Of a DNA stretch of 64,000 bases, positions 34,601 to 45,620 are shown in pieces. The first letter of the stretch is position 1. The number at the start of each line of letters is the position of its first letter. The notes under the pieces are model-generated. The model did no database searches, had not been told where the DNA came from, and saw only the letters and a program-made list of their open reading frames with translations. The DNA is taken from assembly GCF_030272615.1 (NCBI RefSeq), contig NC_081406.1, positions 483,569,900 through 483,633,899 on the forward strand. Reading direction: 5' to 3'. Origin of the DNA: Cryptomeria japonica (lineage: Eukaryota > Streptophyta > Pinopsida > Cupressales > Cupressaceae). The position numbers and the translations under genes are program-made.

Positions 34601-34923
34601 CTTATGCGCAAACCGTTCACCAGTTTCACACCCAGTCAACCAAAATAGACTTGGAAATTAGTAACCAGACTCGAGATTTGTAGGAACTCCAGCTGGTTCT
34701 ACTCCCACACTTGCAGATCCTCTAGAAATGTTATCTCAATCTGGATGCCTTAACGGTGACTCAAGAGATGAGCATAATAGACGCCATGGAAGAACAGGTC
34801 TCCCAAATGTAGATAGAGAAAGATGTGGCTACCTCTCTACTTGAGTCTTGGTCCTTATCTATGAAACAATTTTTGTAGGACTTTAAATCAGTTTTTGACA
34901 AGTTTTATTCTTTAGTGTCATAA
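31668..34923 (+). pseudogene. Large unknown ORF of element 4 (about 1080 codons)
   Basis: Family not recognised. The N-terminal 370 residues look globular (LVIHSQLGLFYGKDKK, MVIGYRMFFASKINFVS, FKFGQLLVGLFFYFQCYFPG). A basic, disordered, NLS-like region follows (KKKSELVPFKLLERKRK, KPKKTRQTKKKTK). After a +1 shift near 33310 the frame continues with a second segment (33361-33660), a 130-residue Glu/Lys-rich stretch (33660-34040) likely to form a single long helix, and a helical C-terminal part (34057-34683). Stops at 33658, 33667, 34681, 34723, 34807 and 34876 break the end; final stop 34921. The first 554 codons are uninterrupted, the longest intact frame of the window. It is not pol and not a known envelope. 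Confidence 0.75.
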
Positions 34924-34982
34924 ACACTTATTATTTGAATGAAACAGGGGTTAGTCAGTAATATTTTGTTGTCATTATTGGC

Positions 34983-34995
34983 AAAGGGGGAGAAG
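34983..34995 (+). promoter_or_regulatory. Second, upstream polypurine tract of element 4
   Basis: AAAGGGGGAGAAG, preceded by 'ttggc', is nearly the same as the tract beside the LTR and lies about 190 bp upstream of it. A duplicated plus-strand primer is possible. Confidence 0.5.
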
Positions 34996-35173
34996 TATAA
35001 ATTTTGAATGTTTTTATGTATACTTTCATGTTATTTCTGTTAAGAAGTAGTATACATTGTATTTTCTACAAAAGGGATAGTGTATATGCTTAGGGGGGGT
35101 AATTTTGATTATGGCATATTTTTGTTGTAAAACACTTAGATGTCAAAATTTCCTAAGTGTTTCCATCAATGCC

Positions 35174-35184
35174 AAAGGGGGAGA
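35174..35184 (+). promoter_or_regulatory. Polypurine tract of element 4
   Basis: AAAGGGGGAGA lies one base before the 3' LTR, the expected plus-strand primer position. The minus-strand copia element has the same string at 49114-49128. Confidence 0.85.
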
Positions 35185-35185
35185 T

Positions 35186-36305
35186 TGTTGGCATTTTTTA
35201 TGATTATGTTGTGATTGTCATTGATGGACACACACTTGCATTGAGATCACTTTTGTATGTATAAGTTAAAGCTCAACTGGTATTTGTTCCCAACCGGTAT
35301 GATGCATTATAGTCCTTAGACTATTGGTGTTTTGCAGGAAGTGTTTACCGATCTGAAGCGATATGTTGACCCCAAGCGGTTCGAGGATCTCAAACGGTAC
35401 GAAGGATCAAAGCGACAGAACACATATTTCCCAGTCTTCATTTTGTCAAACCGGCAACCGGTATTTTGCTTAAACCGGTATTTTGTATGAACCGGTAATA
35501 CTCTGTGATGAGTTACCAACCGACATTTTGTGATGAGTTACCATCCACCAATTGTTTGACGGTGCCGACACTTCAACGATGCTTTTTGTGTCGTGTTACT
35601 AGATATGTCTAGATGCATTGAACCTAGGAAATTGTATTGTGATCCTATTGGACTGACATGAAATCAGATTCCTTATAAGGACATCATGTCTAGGGTTTTA
35701 GGTTGTTGCTAGGGTTTAAGGTGGTTGATGAGTTAGAGAAAGTGTGAATGTGTCGAAGACTGAAGTAATCCTGGAATGCATTAGGAATGAGCTATCAAGG
35801 ATCTAACCAAGCAATCTGTGCTATTTGCTAGATCACTCACTTGTTGATTACTCACATCTTTGACAAGTCTGAAGCCCTTAATCGGGTAGGCCCAAAAGCC
35901 TTTTGTAAATCCTCTAACAAGGTGGTTCACATCTGTGGATCTAAAATCCTCTAGCAAGGTAGTCTTTAATCAGACTTGTCTCCTTATAGAGATTGAGATT
36001 CCTAATAGGATCTGTTCTGGTAAAGAACATTGTATGACCTTAACCGGTCTGGTTCCTATTCTGCAGATAGTTACTTGTGAGTTCCATCTCACCATGGTTT
36101 TTCCCATTTGGGTTTTCACGTCAAAATATCTTGTGTTATGGTGTTTGTGCTTCTGTGGGTAAATGCATTATTTGCTATTTGGTTTGCATGTGTGCTAACC
36201 GGTTTGTCTGCTAAACTTTTTTACTGGTTTACTATTAGTCTAGCAAAGTGTTTAAGTACAGTAATTTTTGGCATACTAATTCACCCCCCCTCTTAGTATT
36301 CATCA
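35186..36305 (+). repeat. 3' LTR of element 4
   Basis: Same ends as 27713-28833 and close to it throughout; less CG-depleted than the 5' copy (ACCGGT is kept where the 5' copy reads ACTGGT). Confidence 0.92.
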
Positions 36306-36310
36306 CTCTC
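36306..36310. repeat. Right target site duplication of element 4 (CTCTC)
   Basis: Exact repeat of 27708-27712. Confidence 0.85.
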
Positions 36311-38575
36311 ATAGGTTGAGATGGCTCCACATGTCCATAAGGTGTGTGCCTTGTGTTGTATTATTTGTTATGTTAGAGGATGGCATGTGATGATACTCCA
36401 CTCCTAAATGTGTCCCCTTGTTGAATTTCATTTATGACTTGATGATTTGTAAGCCTCTAGGAGTTTCTTCTTGTGATTGATTGTGGATTGGTCCTTACTT
36501 GAGAGTCCTTGCATTGTTTAGTCTCTTTGGTTGTTAGGTGCCAACTTAGGTCTAGAGTGTGTGTTGGGACCTTGTGTCATCTCCTAGCATGAGGGGTGGT
36601 TCATTTGGTTCCACATGGTCAGGTGGTTGGTTCTTTTCAACCATTGGGATATTCTTTTGGATTCTTCATAGCAGTTTATGGATGTTTCTTGTAGCAAATT
36701 TATATAATGGATATGTTGGATTAATGCAATGTATTATTATGTAAGGATGTATCTGAAATCATGTATTAGGAATGAGCTATGCTCATGATGTATCATTCAT
36801 GTAATTGTAATTGTAACTATATTGTAGTTGGTGCCTTAGGTCATGGCATGAATTGTAATAATAATACTATGAGATCTATAGTTATGTACTTGTATATCGA
36901 AAGGAAATGATTTCGTGTACTTAGGTGATTGTAATGGATTTACACCTAGAATAGAATTGATTTATGTTGTTGATTAATTGTAATAAGTTTAGGAAGAAAA
37001 ATTCATGGATATTAACTATGATATAGATTACTATGTGGAAGAACCTTAAGGAAATGGAATGAATATTATGTAGGAACTGTGGTTGACTAATAATATCATG
37101 TTTAGTTGATGATGTCATTCATGTGGTTGCATTGGAAAGTTAGGAAAGTATGCATAATATATATGATGGTTTATTAAGGATGACATTAATTTTCTTGCAT
37201 TATGCATTTAGGAATTCATGTTAAAGGAAAAGATCATGCTAGGAATATGGATGCATGTGTAGCATGGATAAGGTAGTTAAATTAAAATGACTATGATTGT
37301 GCATTAAGTATTGCATTATCATTATAGATGAATAATGATCATGTAAATAGGAAATGGTTAAGGGTTTAAGCACATTTGGTTTTGGTACATAAAAATAAAC
37401 AAAGGAAAAGGGATTAGTCTTGAATTGAAATGAGTAGCATATCATGTTAGCTAGATGATAGAGTAGATTGCATTTCATATTGATTAAATAATCAAGTAGG
37501 TTGCATATCAAAATGGAAGGTAATAAATGAGTTGCATTTGAACATGATCAAGGAGTAATTAATATTAAGTGTGGTAATCAAGTGAGCAGAATTTTATTGC
37601 TTATGATAGTTGTATTAAGTAATGATGTTAAGGTACCCTAGAGTGGTAGTTGTAATGATTGTGATGTTTATTCGACTTGCGTTATAGGTTAATGAACTTA
37701 TGAGAAACGGTTTATGTTATTTATGCTTATTTGTTAATTCACATGGCTTAGATGATATGATGTGTAGCATTAGACATTAAAGTAAGATTTTTTTTAATCT
37801 CCATTAGTATGTTAGATGTTTAGTTTCTCTAGGGTATTTTGGCAGGCATTACAAATGCAAAAGAGAAGACAGGAGGGGCATTATAGCTTGTAACAAAACC
37901 TTTATATTTGTTATTACTATAGCCACCAAAGAACAATATTTAAATATACATATTCCTAGGTAAGTACAAGAAGTTGAGTCTACATTTCATGAAAGAATCA
38001 TGACTAAAAAATGATGGTAGGAGATTCAAATGTGATTTTGGAATATTATTTCTTGGGGCATATATTATTGGAGTTATAACTTGTGACAAACCAAAAATTC
38101 ATTTCTGAAAGACAGTTGTTCAAATGGGTGCCTAAGAATGAGTGATTGAGAAATTTCTATTTGGGGTCCTATTGGGTGGAGTTGATGGCAGTGGACTATT
38201 ATATTCTTACCATGTAGGAGGGTGGAGGTGACAAAGCATCTAGAATCTTTAAAGGAAACTTTTAAGTTGGGAAGATTCCTTTACCTTGTTTGGGCATGAC
38301 TTTTTAGGGGTTACTAAAGATATTTTTGGTAACTATGGTGGTTAAAAGGTAAGTTTCAACATTCATTTTAGGATTCCCACTTTCAGATTTTGGGAAGTTT
38401 GAGGAGAAAAAGAAATTTTCCTTTGAAGAAATTATAGGTTTGAAGATATAAAAAATATTATTATGGGTAGATTTCAAGCTTAAATATTTGAAGCCATGTG
38501 TTGATTCTTGTTGCAAGTTGAAGGTTTGTGAGCCAGTTTTACAGCAAGATGCATGAGATGAAGAAGTGTTTTGGC
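36311..38575. other. Unassigned AT-rich sequence
   Basis: No coding frame, LTR or tandem repeat is recognised. It is the right-hand continuation of the stretch into which element 4 inserted. Confidence 0.4.
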
Positions 38576-40133
38576 TTGTAGTTTATTTTTGTTTTTGGTT
38601 AAGTAAAAATAGGTTTTAAGGGACCCAAAACCCGATTACATTACGAAAGATGAGCATGAAAGAGATGAAACAAAATAGCTGCAAAGACCAGCACAAAAAC
38701 TAGCAGCTAAGAAAAAGACAACAAGAAGCCAACAAGAAGTTGGCCCCAAACCCAACATTACAAATTAATTGAAAAATTTAATAGAATCCTTAGCATTCTG
38801 AACCAAGAACATCATCGCCTTGGCCGCTTCCCTCATCTCGTTGCTTTCCTATCTTAGTTGGCTATCTTTCATTTTGGCCTCCATCCCAGTAGTGTTCTGC
38901 CTTGTTCTATGCCTGGGAATCTGGTGGGTGGAGCTGGAAGTTGGTACATCTTCAATGATTACCAGATTTTTATCCTGACTTTTCCTTTCCAAATGATCCA
39001 CCAAAGCATTCATGTTCTGTGATGAAACTTTAAGGACCTAGAGACTATGGTTCATGAAGCTTTTCAAAGCCTTCTCGGTGCAGGTAACTCGGGTGTTGAT
39101 GTTGTCTTTATCCTCCTCAGCCTATTCTTTCATAATTTTGATAACATGCTCTAGGTGTTTTAAATCCCCTTTGATCAGGTCTTTTTCTAGCCAATCCTCC
39201 ATCTCGATTTCCTCCTCAGCTTCACTGATTTCCGTCTCATTATTCTTTTTCCCAGAGTTTGCGTCCTTAATTAGCTTATTAATCTTGTTTTCTAGATCCC
39301 TCTGTTTACTTTGCATACTAGTTATGTTGTCGACAACCCATTTCTAGAAGTTGAAGGACTCCAAAGTACAGTTACAAGTGGTATTCAAGATAGTGTTCGT
39401 AGAATCCCTACCCTATTCAATGCCCACAGAGTTAGGATTGTCATCTTCCTTAGAATTCAGAGCAACATTCTTACTATCCAAGCCCATAGGGTTAGAGTGA
39501 GGGTTTTTAGAGTTATCCCCTTCATCCTCTTCACCAATGTTCTCATTCTTTTCATACTCCATTTCAGTATCAATATCCTTACCCTTTTCCTCCTCCACAT
39601 CACAGTGCACCTCTGTTTCCTCATGCTCTGTTTCAGCTCTCCTTTTTTTGTGGGTAGGGGCATTAGGTTGATCCTCATCCGAATCAGAATTTTTGCAACT
39701 CTCAAAGATATGGGCATTAGTGATCAGGGGGTCATCTTTGGTAGCCCTATCCTTGTCCTTTAGATGTTCATAAATGAGCAATATAAGCCCCTGATGGGCT
39801 ATAGGGTAACGGTTAGGCTTTTTTGCGTAGTCAGCAAGACTCTCATTCAGAGAGGATGCTAAATAAAAAGGTAGGGATTTTAGCCCCATGATGAAAGTGG
39901 TTCAAAATTGCAAAGTGATAATTATATATTTTTGTAAATCTACCGTCAATAGTGAGATACTCCATTAAAACCCTTAAAACTTTTTGCCAAAAGGGCTTTA
40001 CCTACTGGGGATTGTAGTAGGAGATGTTATCTTTCTTCACAAGCTTTCCCTTCTCATCCTCTGATTTTGGGAAATTTTTGAAAGCTTCAGCTGCATACTT
40101 CCTGTCTCTATAGAATTGTAGTTTATTTTTGTT
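38576..40133 (-). mobile_element. Retroposed (non-LTR type) insertion with 18-bp target duplication
   Basis: TTGTAGTTTATTTTTGTT occurs at 38576-38593 and again at 40116-40133, and flanks 38594-40115. A long duplication of this kind is the mark of target-primed (LINE-type) retroposition. On the minus strand the insert starts inside a coding region (5' truncation) and ends '...cttaaccaaaaac' followed by an A-rich junction. Its own coding capacity lacks RT, so it is either a truncated LINE relative, a non-autonomous retroposon, or a retroposed mRNA. Confidence 0.75.
38640..40113 (-). pseudogene. Unknown ORF inside the retroposed insertion
   Basis: Read from 40113 down: a helical start (KYAAEAFKNFPKSEDEKGK), PFWQKVLRVLMEYLT, NYHFAILNHF, a frame change near 39900, then MGLKSLPFYLASSLNESLAD and QGLILLIYEHLKDKD (39889 on), an acidic linker with a KKRR basic patch, stops near 39413 and 39317, a coiled coil (KQRDLENKINKLIKDA, 39316-39122), and a hydrophobic C-terminal stretch rich in L, F, V, C (about 38760-38660) before the 3' end. 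Family not recognised. Layout (globular, acidic/basic linker, coiled coil) resembles the accessory ORFs at 13177 and 31668. Confidence 0.5.
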
Positions 40134-40662
40134 ATTATGAATGATTATTATCATTTTATATCAATTTTTTGATTGTTTGTAATTCTTATAAAGCTACGTG
40201 CAATGCGTTTTCAGATTTTCTATGTAGTTTGTTCATTTCTTAAATATATGGATTGAATTAATGAAATTAGATTATTGATTTTCTACATTTACTTGCATTG
40301 TAGCTAAGTTGCATATATATGTGGTTTGGATTAACAAAATATCCTATATCAAATTTAACTCAAATTCATAATAATTTGTGTGTGTAGTTCTAAGTTGGGA
40401 TTTTCATTGTGGTTATCAAAAAATATTGGTGCAAGGAATGCATACACATTTTATAAAAAATACACTCATTTAGGAATGGAAGCCCAAACCTAAATTATTA
40501 TGAATTGAGAATAGCTACTCATTTAGGTTCAAGAATCCATTTTCAAATGAGTATCCATTATAAAGGCATATATATTAAGAAAAATGTAACCATATCAAAA
40601 AACCAATAAGGACAATAATAAAAGAAAGTACTTGTTTCTAAATGCATAAACTATTGGCAATA
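40134..40662. other. Unassigned AT-rich sequence
   Basis: Continues the target sequence of the retroposed insertion. No gene or repeat seen. Confidence 0.4.
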
Positions 40663-40719
40663 TGTTGGATTTTCTTATGTGTTGTCATTAATTTCAACAC
40701 TATGCTCTAGTTGGATATG
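40663..40719 (+). repeat. Start of a copia-like LTR, outermost element of the right nest
   Basis: TGTTGGATTTTCTTATG and the following 'gttgtcattaatttcaacac' match the starts of the solo LTR at 29957 and the LTR at 62483. After 57 bp it is cut by the minus-strand chromovirus. The rest lies beyond the right edge. Confidence 0.65.
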
Positions 40720-41518
40720 TGAAGCAGTCACTGGTGAGGAAGGACCTCAAAGAGATCAATCCAGACCGGTCGGAAATAGTAAACACAATGGAAATAAAAA
40801 ATATGATGGAGGCGATGCAGAACAAATTGTTTTATTTCATGAAAATTGATTACATCCAACTGGTAATAATCGGGTTGTAGCATATCGGCTCATAAGCTTG
40901 GTAGAACATACAGATTAGGTCACGATCGAGACCTTGAATCTTTAGAAATATCTTCTATGCATAGTCTAGCTACTTCATTCTCTGATTGATTACATTCTAA
41001 TGCATAATTAAAATTATATATATCGATCTAAAGGATCCAATCGGCCCAAAAGGGATCAAAATACGAAGAGCAAGACCTAACATGTAAACTAACAAGGTCG
41101 GCCTCTACCAAGAGATTCCTCTGAAAAATCCAAAGAATGAAATGAAGATCATGGGAAAAGGTTGGCCACACACCAAGGAACATCAGAATCAACACCCAAG
41201 GCTCCACAAGCTTCAAAAGGGGTTCTGGTAGATCACCAAAATAGGTCCAAGCAACCGGTAACAAGAACTGCCAATCGATAATAGGAAAAGAAAACCGGTA
41301 GCGATATCTAGCCAAAAAGTTATCCAAATGTGATGTGGTCTGGAAGAAAGAAAGATGATCAAGTCTTCAAGTAAAATATAACTCTGTAAGATCCGATGAG
41401 CCAAAATCAAGACACATAGAAAGGAAAACTGAAAATACAATCAGAAGGCAAAACATAAAGGAAAATGTTTTTTTTGGTTGATGCAAGATTTCTATGAACC
41501 GGGGATGCTCTTGCATCA
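40720..41518 (-). repeat. 3' LTR of the chromovirus
   Basis: Its plus-strand start TGAAGCAGTCA matches 47260 onwards for about 250 bp. The other boundary is less sure: the minus strand begins TGATGCAAGAG, and an inverted repeat of TGATGCAAGA lies at 41480-41518. Confidence 0.7.
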
Positions 41519-41599
41519 GACATCCAGGGTTATTGAAAAAAGTGAGTCTCTCACTTTGTTGGGGTCAGAGGGAAACCAAGGTGATCTACCTCTACCTGA

Positions 41600-42660
41600 G
41601 AAATCCAAGATGAATCTTCAACTGGTCTATCCTTCCACTTTCACAAGATATTCTTTATACTGACTGCTCTGAGTACTATACCCAATCCTACTATTCAAAA
41701 TCTCTTCAATCTGATCCGGTTCCTTCCAAGGCAACTATTTCTCTAAGTTTGCAATGTTGTCCTCACTGAATTCTAGTTCATGATACTCATGAAGATCTAT
41801 AATGCTAAACACAGGTGAAATACTTAGACTATTCGGTAACTCCAATTCATATGCATTTCCAGAACTGAACTTCCTCAAAATCCTATAAGGTCCAAACTTC
41901 TTCATGTGCCACTCGTTATAAGTTCCAACTAAGAATCTATATTTTCTCATATATACCATCAATTCATTTCCAACTTCAAATTCCTTATGTCTCCTCTTCT
42001 CATCTGCCTTATCCTTATATTTATTGTTCATGTCTTTCAAGTGGTGCTTAACCTAAATATGAAATGCTGCCATGTGATCTGCAAAGTCTTCTGCTTCTAA
42101 ACTTCTATGGTCTTCACTGCTAATGTCTCTCAATTATGATATACCTCTAGGATGCACTCCAGTAACAATCTCAAAAGGTTTTCTTTCGGTACTTCTATTC
42201 ACCGAATTGTTGTAGGCAAACTCTTCTTGTGCGAGGATCAAATCCCAACCAATTTTATCTCCCACTAAACATCTCAACAAGTTTCCCAAACTCCAGTTAA
42301 CAACTTCTATTTGTCCACCAGTCTATGGATGAAAAGTAGAACTAAACTTCAAATTTGTTTTCATCTTTTCCCAAATTGTTCTCCAAAAATAGCCAACAAA
42401 CTTAGTGTCTCTATCTGAAACTATGCTCTTAGGTAATCCATGCAACCTTACCACTTCCTTGAAAAATAGGTCTGCTACATGCAATGCATCTGATGTCTTC
42501 TTATAAGGTATGAAATGAGCCATCTTCAAGAATATCTCCACTACCACAAATATAGAATCATTCCCTCTTGGTGTTAGGCAATCCAAGTACAAAATCCATG
42601 CTTATTTCCTCCCAAGGTCTTACCGATACTATCAAAGTTTAATACAATCCCACATGCTGA
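41600..42660 (-). pseudogene. Integrase core and chromodomain of the chromovirus
   Basis: Read on the minus strand: [14 protein letters not shown] (first catalytic D), then [29 protein letters not shown] (second D), a stop where Q or P is usual, GGQIEVVNWSLGNLL (the E position reads E), then the C-terminal domain EWHMKKFGPYRILRKFSSGN and SPVFSIIDLHEY. Past a stop at 41735 the same frame gives EPDQIEEILNSRIGYS, KEYLVKVEGQ and a SSW-type end, a chromodomain that would target integration to marked chromatin. The N-terminal zinc region lies across the solo LTR at 43760-43990. Confidence 0.85.
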
Positions 42661-43759
42661 CTACCACTTGTACTGAAGGTTAAAATCATCATAATTAATT
42701 ATATTATAAGAGCAAATCACAAACTCTAATCTAATTAGAATTAATCCTAAATAACAATCAAATAATGAAAAATCAATTGAAATGAAAGAAAGGTCTATCT
42801 AAAACTCCCTCAATTGACATAGCAAGGCTTCCATTGCTCTTCTCCATTATTGCTGATGTAGGTGGCTCTTAGGTATTGCAATGATTTCATGCATAAGATG
42901 GAAAATAGCTTTGAAGATTGTGATTCTCTAATTTGAATTGAGAAATTGATGTTGTGTATATAGATTTTCAACACAGATGGGGAGTGATTTTGAACTCAAG
43001 TCCCGATTGATAGTCAACTAATTTAGATTGATCAGTGAACTCATCTTGATTGATTTGTTAACCCAATAGATTGGTCTATTAACAGGATTGATTAGAGAGT
43101 GAACTCAATTGATTAACTAGTAGACTGAATAGACTAGCTAGTTGACTAAATTGATTGATTAGAAGACTAAATTGATTTGGAGTGAAAACGGGTGATTGAA
43201 GAGTTAACTGAGTTAACTAATTAGTCAACTGATTTGATCAATTAGTTATGATTTCAACATGTGTTATAGGATTTTGAAATTGAATTTGATTTTCATTTTC
43301 AATTTGAATTTGAATTTGGACTTTTGAATGCTGAAATGCACATGAAATTTACTGAAATTCAAATTTGGTGAAATGTAATTCAAATGATGATTTGGAATTA
43401 GATGAAATTAATTGAAATTTGAATTTGGGGATTTGGAGGAATAAGTTAATTAATATAAATAATTTAAATGAAATTATTTGAAACATTAGAAATAGAATTA
43501 ATTAAATAATAAAAATGATTTAATTAAGGAATTAATCATGATTAATTAAATAATTAATATTTAATTAATATTTGAGAAAGGGGTTTGATTGATGAATTGA
43601 ATAAGGAAAGAAATTGAATTAATTAATAGCGTTGAATGTGATGATTGGGTTAGTTTAGAAGAATAATTAGCTTAATTAAATAAAAAAAGAATTACTTAAT
43701 TAATTAGGACGAATAATTAGTGTGAGATTAATGAGACATTTTTAGGTGTCTACACTACC
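42661..43759. mobile_element. Solo LTR in the chromovirus integrase
   Basis: The LTR is 42669-43754 (plus strand TGTACTGAAGG to GGTGTCTACA) and is flanked by CTACC at 42661-42665 and 43755-43759. Three bases (ACT) lie between the left TSD and the TG. Removing it restores the integrase reading frame from VAKG to SQHVGLY. The terminus TGTAGACACCTAAAAATG on the minus strand relates it to the LTRs at 26513 and 53788. The inside is very AT-rich. Confidence 0.88.
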
Positions 43760-44518
43760 CTTTGCAACTTGACAAACTCTACAAATCTGCACATATCTCT
43801 TAACATCCTCATGAATTTGGGGCCAAAATTACTCTTCACTCACCAATGCTATTGTTTTGTTAATGCCAAAATGTCCATCTAGTACTCCACTATGTTTCTC
43901 ATTTATCATATTCTCCCTCATAGAACTCTTAGGTATGCACAACTGAACTCCTTTGAATAAAATCCCATCCTAAATGAAGTAATCCAACCACTTGCTTCTA
44001 TCTACCATAGCCGGGTCTCTACATGTTTTCCAAGGTTCTGCAAAATCTGGGTCATCATCATACAAGGTCTTCAAATCTTCAAACCCTAATACTATCACTC
44101 TCATCTTTGTTAGCAAATTCCTTCTCCGACTCAATGCATCAACAACTTTCTTAGATTTCCCACTTCTATGCTTTAACACAAAGGTGTAACTCTATAATAA
44201 TTCTACCCATCTCATATGTCTTTGATTCAACTTACTCTGATTGTTCAAATACTGCAAAGCTTGATGATCTGTATACAACACAAACTCCTTAGGAAACAAG
44301 TAATATCTCCACTTCTTCAAGGCTTGAACTATGGCATAAAACTCTTGATCATACATTGAATATATCCACTAGGCATCATTCAATTTCTTACTAAAATAGG
44401 CTATTGCTCTCCCTTCCTGACTCAAGACTGCTCTTATTGTTGTTCCACTTTCATCACAATCAACTTGAAATACTTTATTGAAATCCAATAAAGCTAACAC
44501 AGGCTTCTCAGTCACTTT
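43760..44518 (-). pseudogene. RNase H and integrase zinc region of the chromovirus
   Basis: The minus strand encodes VFQVDCDESGTTIRAVLSQEG (D and E of the RNase H site), RAIAYFSKKLNDA, stop, [32 protein letters not shown] (catalytic D) and KKVVDALSRR (last D). The integrase N-terminus follows, with H..H and CRVCQVAKG. The open piece 44179-43970 spans the end of RNase H. The frame is the same as RT. Confidence 0.85.
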
Positions 44519-45620
44519 CTACTTCAACGGTTCAAAACTTTTATTTTCTCTGGTGGTCCACTTGAATTCCTTCCAATCTCCTCTCATGGTCTGAGTCATA
44601 GGATTACAAATTAAACTAAATTTTTTTATAAACTTCTGGTAAAAACTAGCCAATCCATGAAATGATCTTACCTCTCCAATACTTTTTGGTGTAGGCCATT
44701 CAACAATTGCTTTCACTTTCTCAGGGTCCATCTTCAAACTATTCTTAGATATCACAAATCCCAAATAGACTAACTCATCCTTCATGAAAGTACACTTCTT
44801 AATATTGATCAACAACTTCTCTTCTCTCAACCTCTGCAAAACTTGTCTTAACTGCAACAAATGCTCCTCTTTTGTCCTACTGAAAATCAGAATGTCATCC
44901 AAATACACAATAACAAACTTACCCAATAATTTCTTCAATACCTCATTCATTAGCCTCATGAAAGTACTCGGTGCATTAGTCAATCCAAAAGGCATCACCA
45001 TCTATTCACACAGTCCTTCATTTGTCTTAAATGTTGTCTTTTGATCTCAATCTAATGATATCCACTCTTCAAATCTCTTTGTAAAGTATTTTTCTCCACT
45101 CAAATAATCCATTATGTCATCCATCCTAGGCAAAGGAAACCAGAATTTCATTATGATCTTGTTTATTGCTCTGGAATCAGTACACATTGTCCACTCTCCA
45201 TTCTTCTTAGGTGCTAATACTGTTGGTACTACACAAGGGCTCAGACTCTCCCTGATCAAACATTTCTTCAACAACTCCTGCACTTATCTATTCAGTTCTT
45301 CATTATCTGTTGGTGTCAACCGGTGTGCAACTTTGTTAGGCAAACTAGCTCTAGGAACCAAGTCCATGCAATGACTAATACTTCTCACAGGTGGAAATCC
45401 ATCAGGTACATTATCTAAAATAATGTCCTCATATTCTGTCAACAAATCTTTTATCTCTTCCAGGTGTTCTCCTTCTGGTTTTGGTTTCTTAGTCTTCTTA
45501 GGAATTAAGGAAAAACACTCATTCTCATGTCTCAATTCATCCAAGAATTTCCTTTCATCTACCAAATAGATTCTAGCATTTGTACAGACTTCATTCTTGA
45601 AGGTTCCTCCAAGGGTAACA
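44519..45620 (-). pseudogene. Reverse transcriptase of the chromovirus
   Basis: The minus-strand frame contains ELLKKCLIRESLSPCVVPT, VLAPKKNGEWTMCTDSRAIN, a damaged DLRSGYHQ region (stop after ISLD), MPFGLTNAPSTFMRLMNEVL and the active site FVIVYLDDILIFS with both catalytic aspartates. The thumb LINIKKCTFMKDELVYLGF follows. It is one frame from about 45620 to the end of integrase. Confidence 0.9.

Larger units (their letters stand above)
27713..36305 (+). mobile_element. Element 4: pol-less copia-like LTR element with two unusual ORFs
   Basis: About 8.6 kb, with two 1.12-kb LTRs (TGTTGG...CATCA), an initiator-Met primer site, a polypurine tract and a perfect 5-bp TSD. The interior holds a coiled-coil/zinc-knuckle ORF, a solo LTR insertion, and a roughly 1080-codon ORF of unknown function. 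No protease, integrase, RT or RNase H is seen in any frame between 31225 and 35173, so it is non-autonomous. LTR differences are mainly transitions, around 5% by eye. Confidence 0.9.

Noticed and set aside
43260-43740. AT-rich 'gaatttgaatttg' stretch as a matrix attachment site or replication origin
   Set aside because: It lies inside a solo LTR whose relatives have similar AT-rich ends; base composition alone does not support more.
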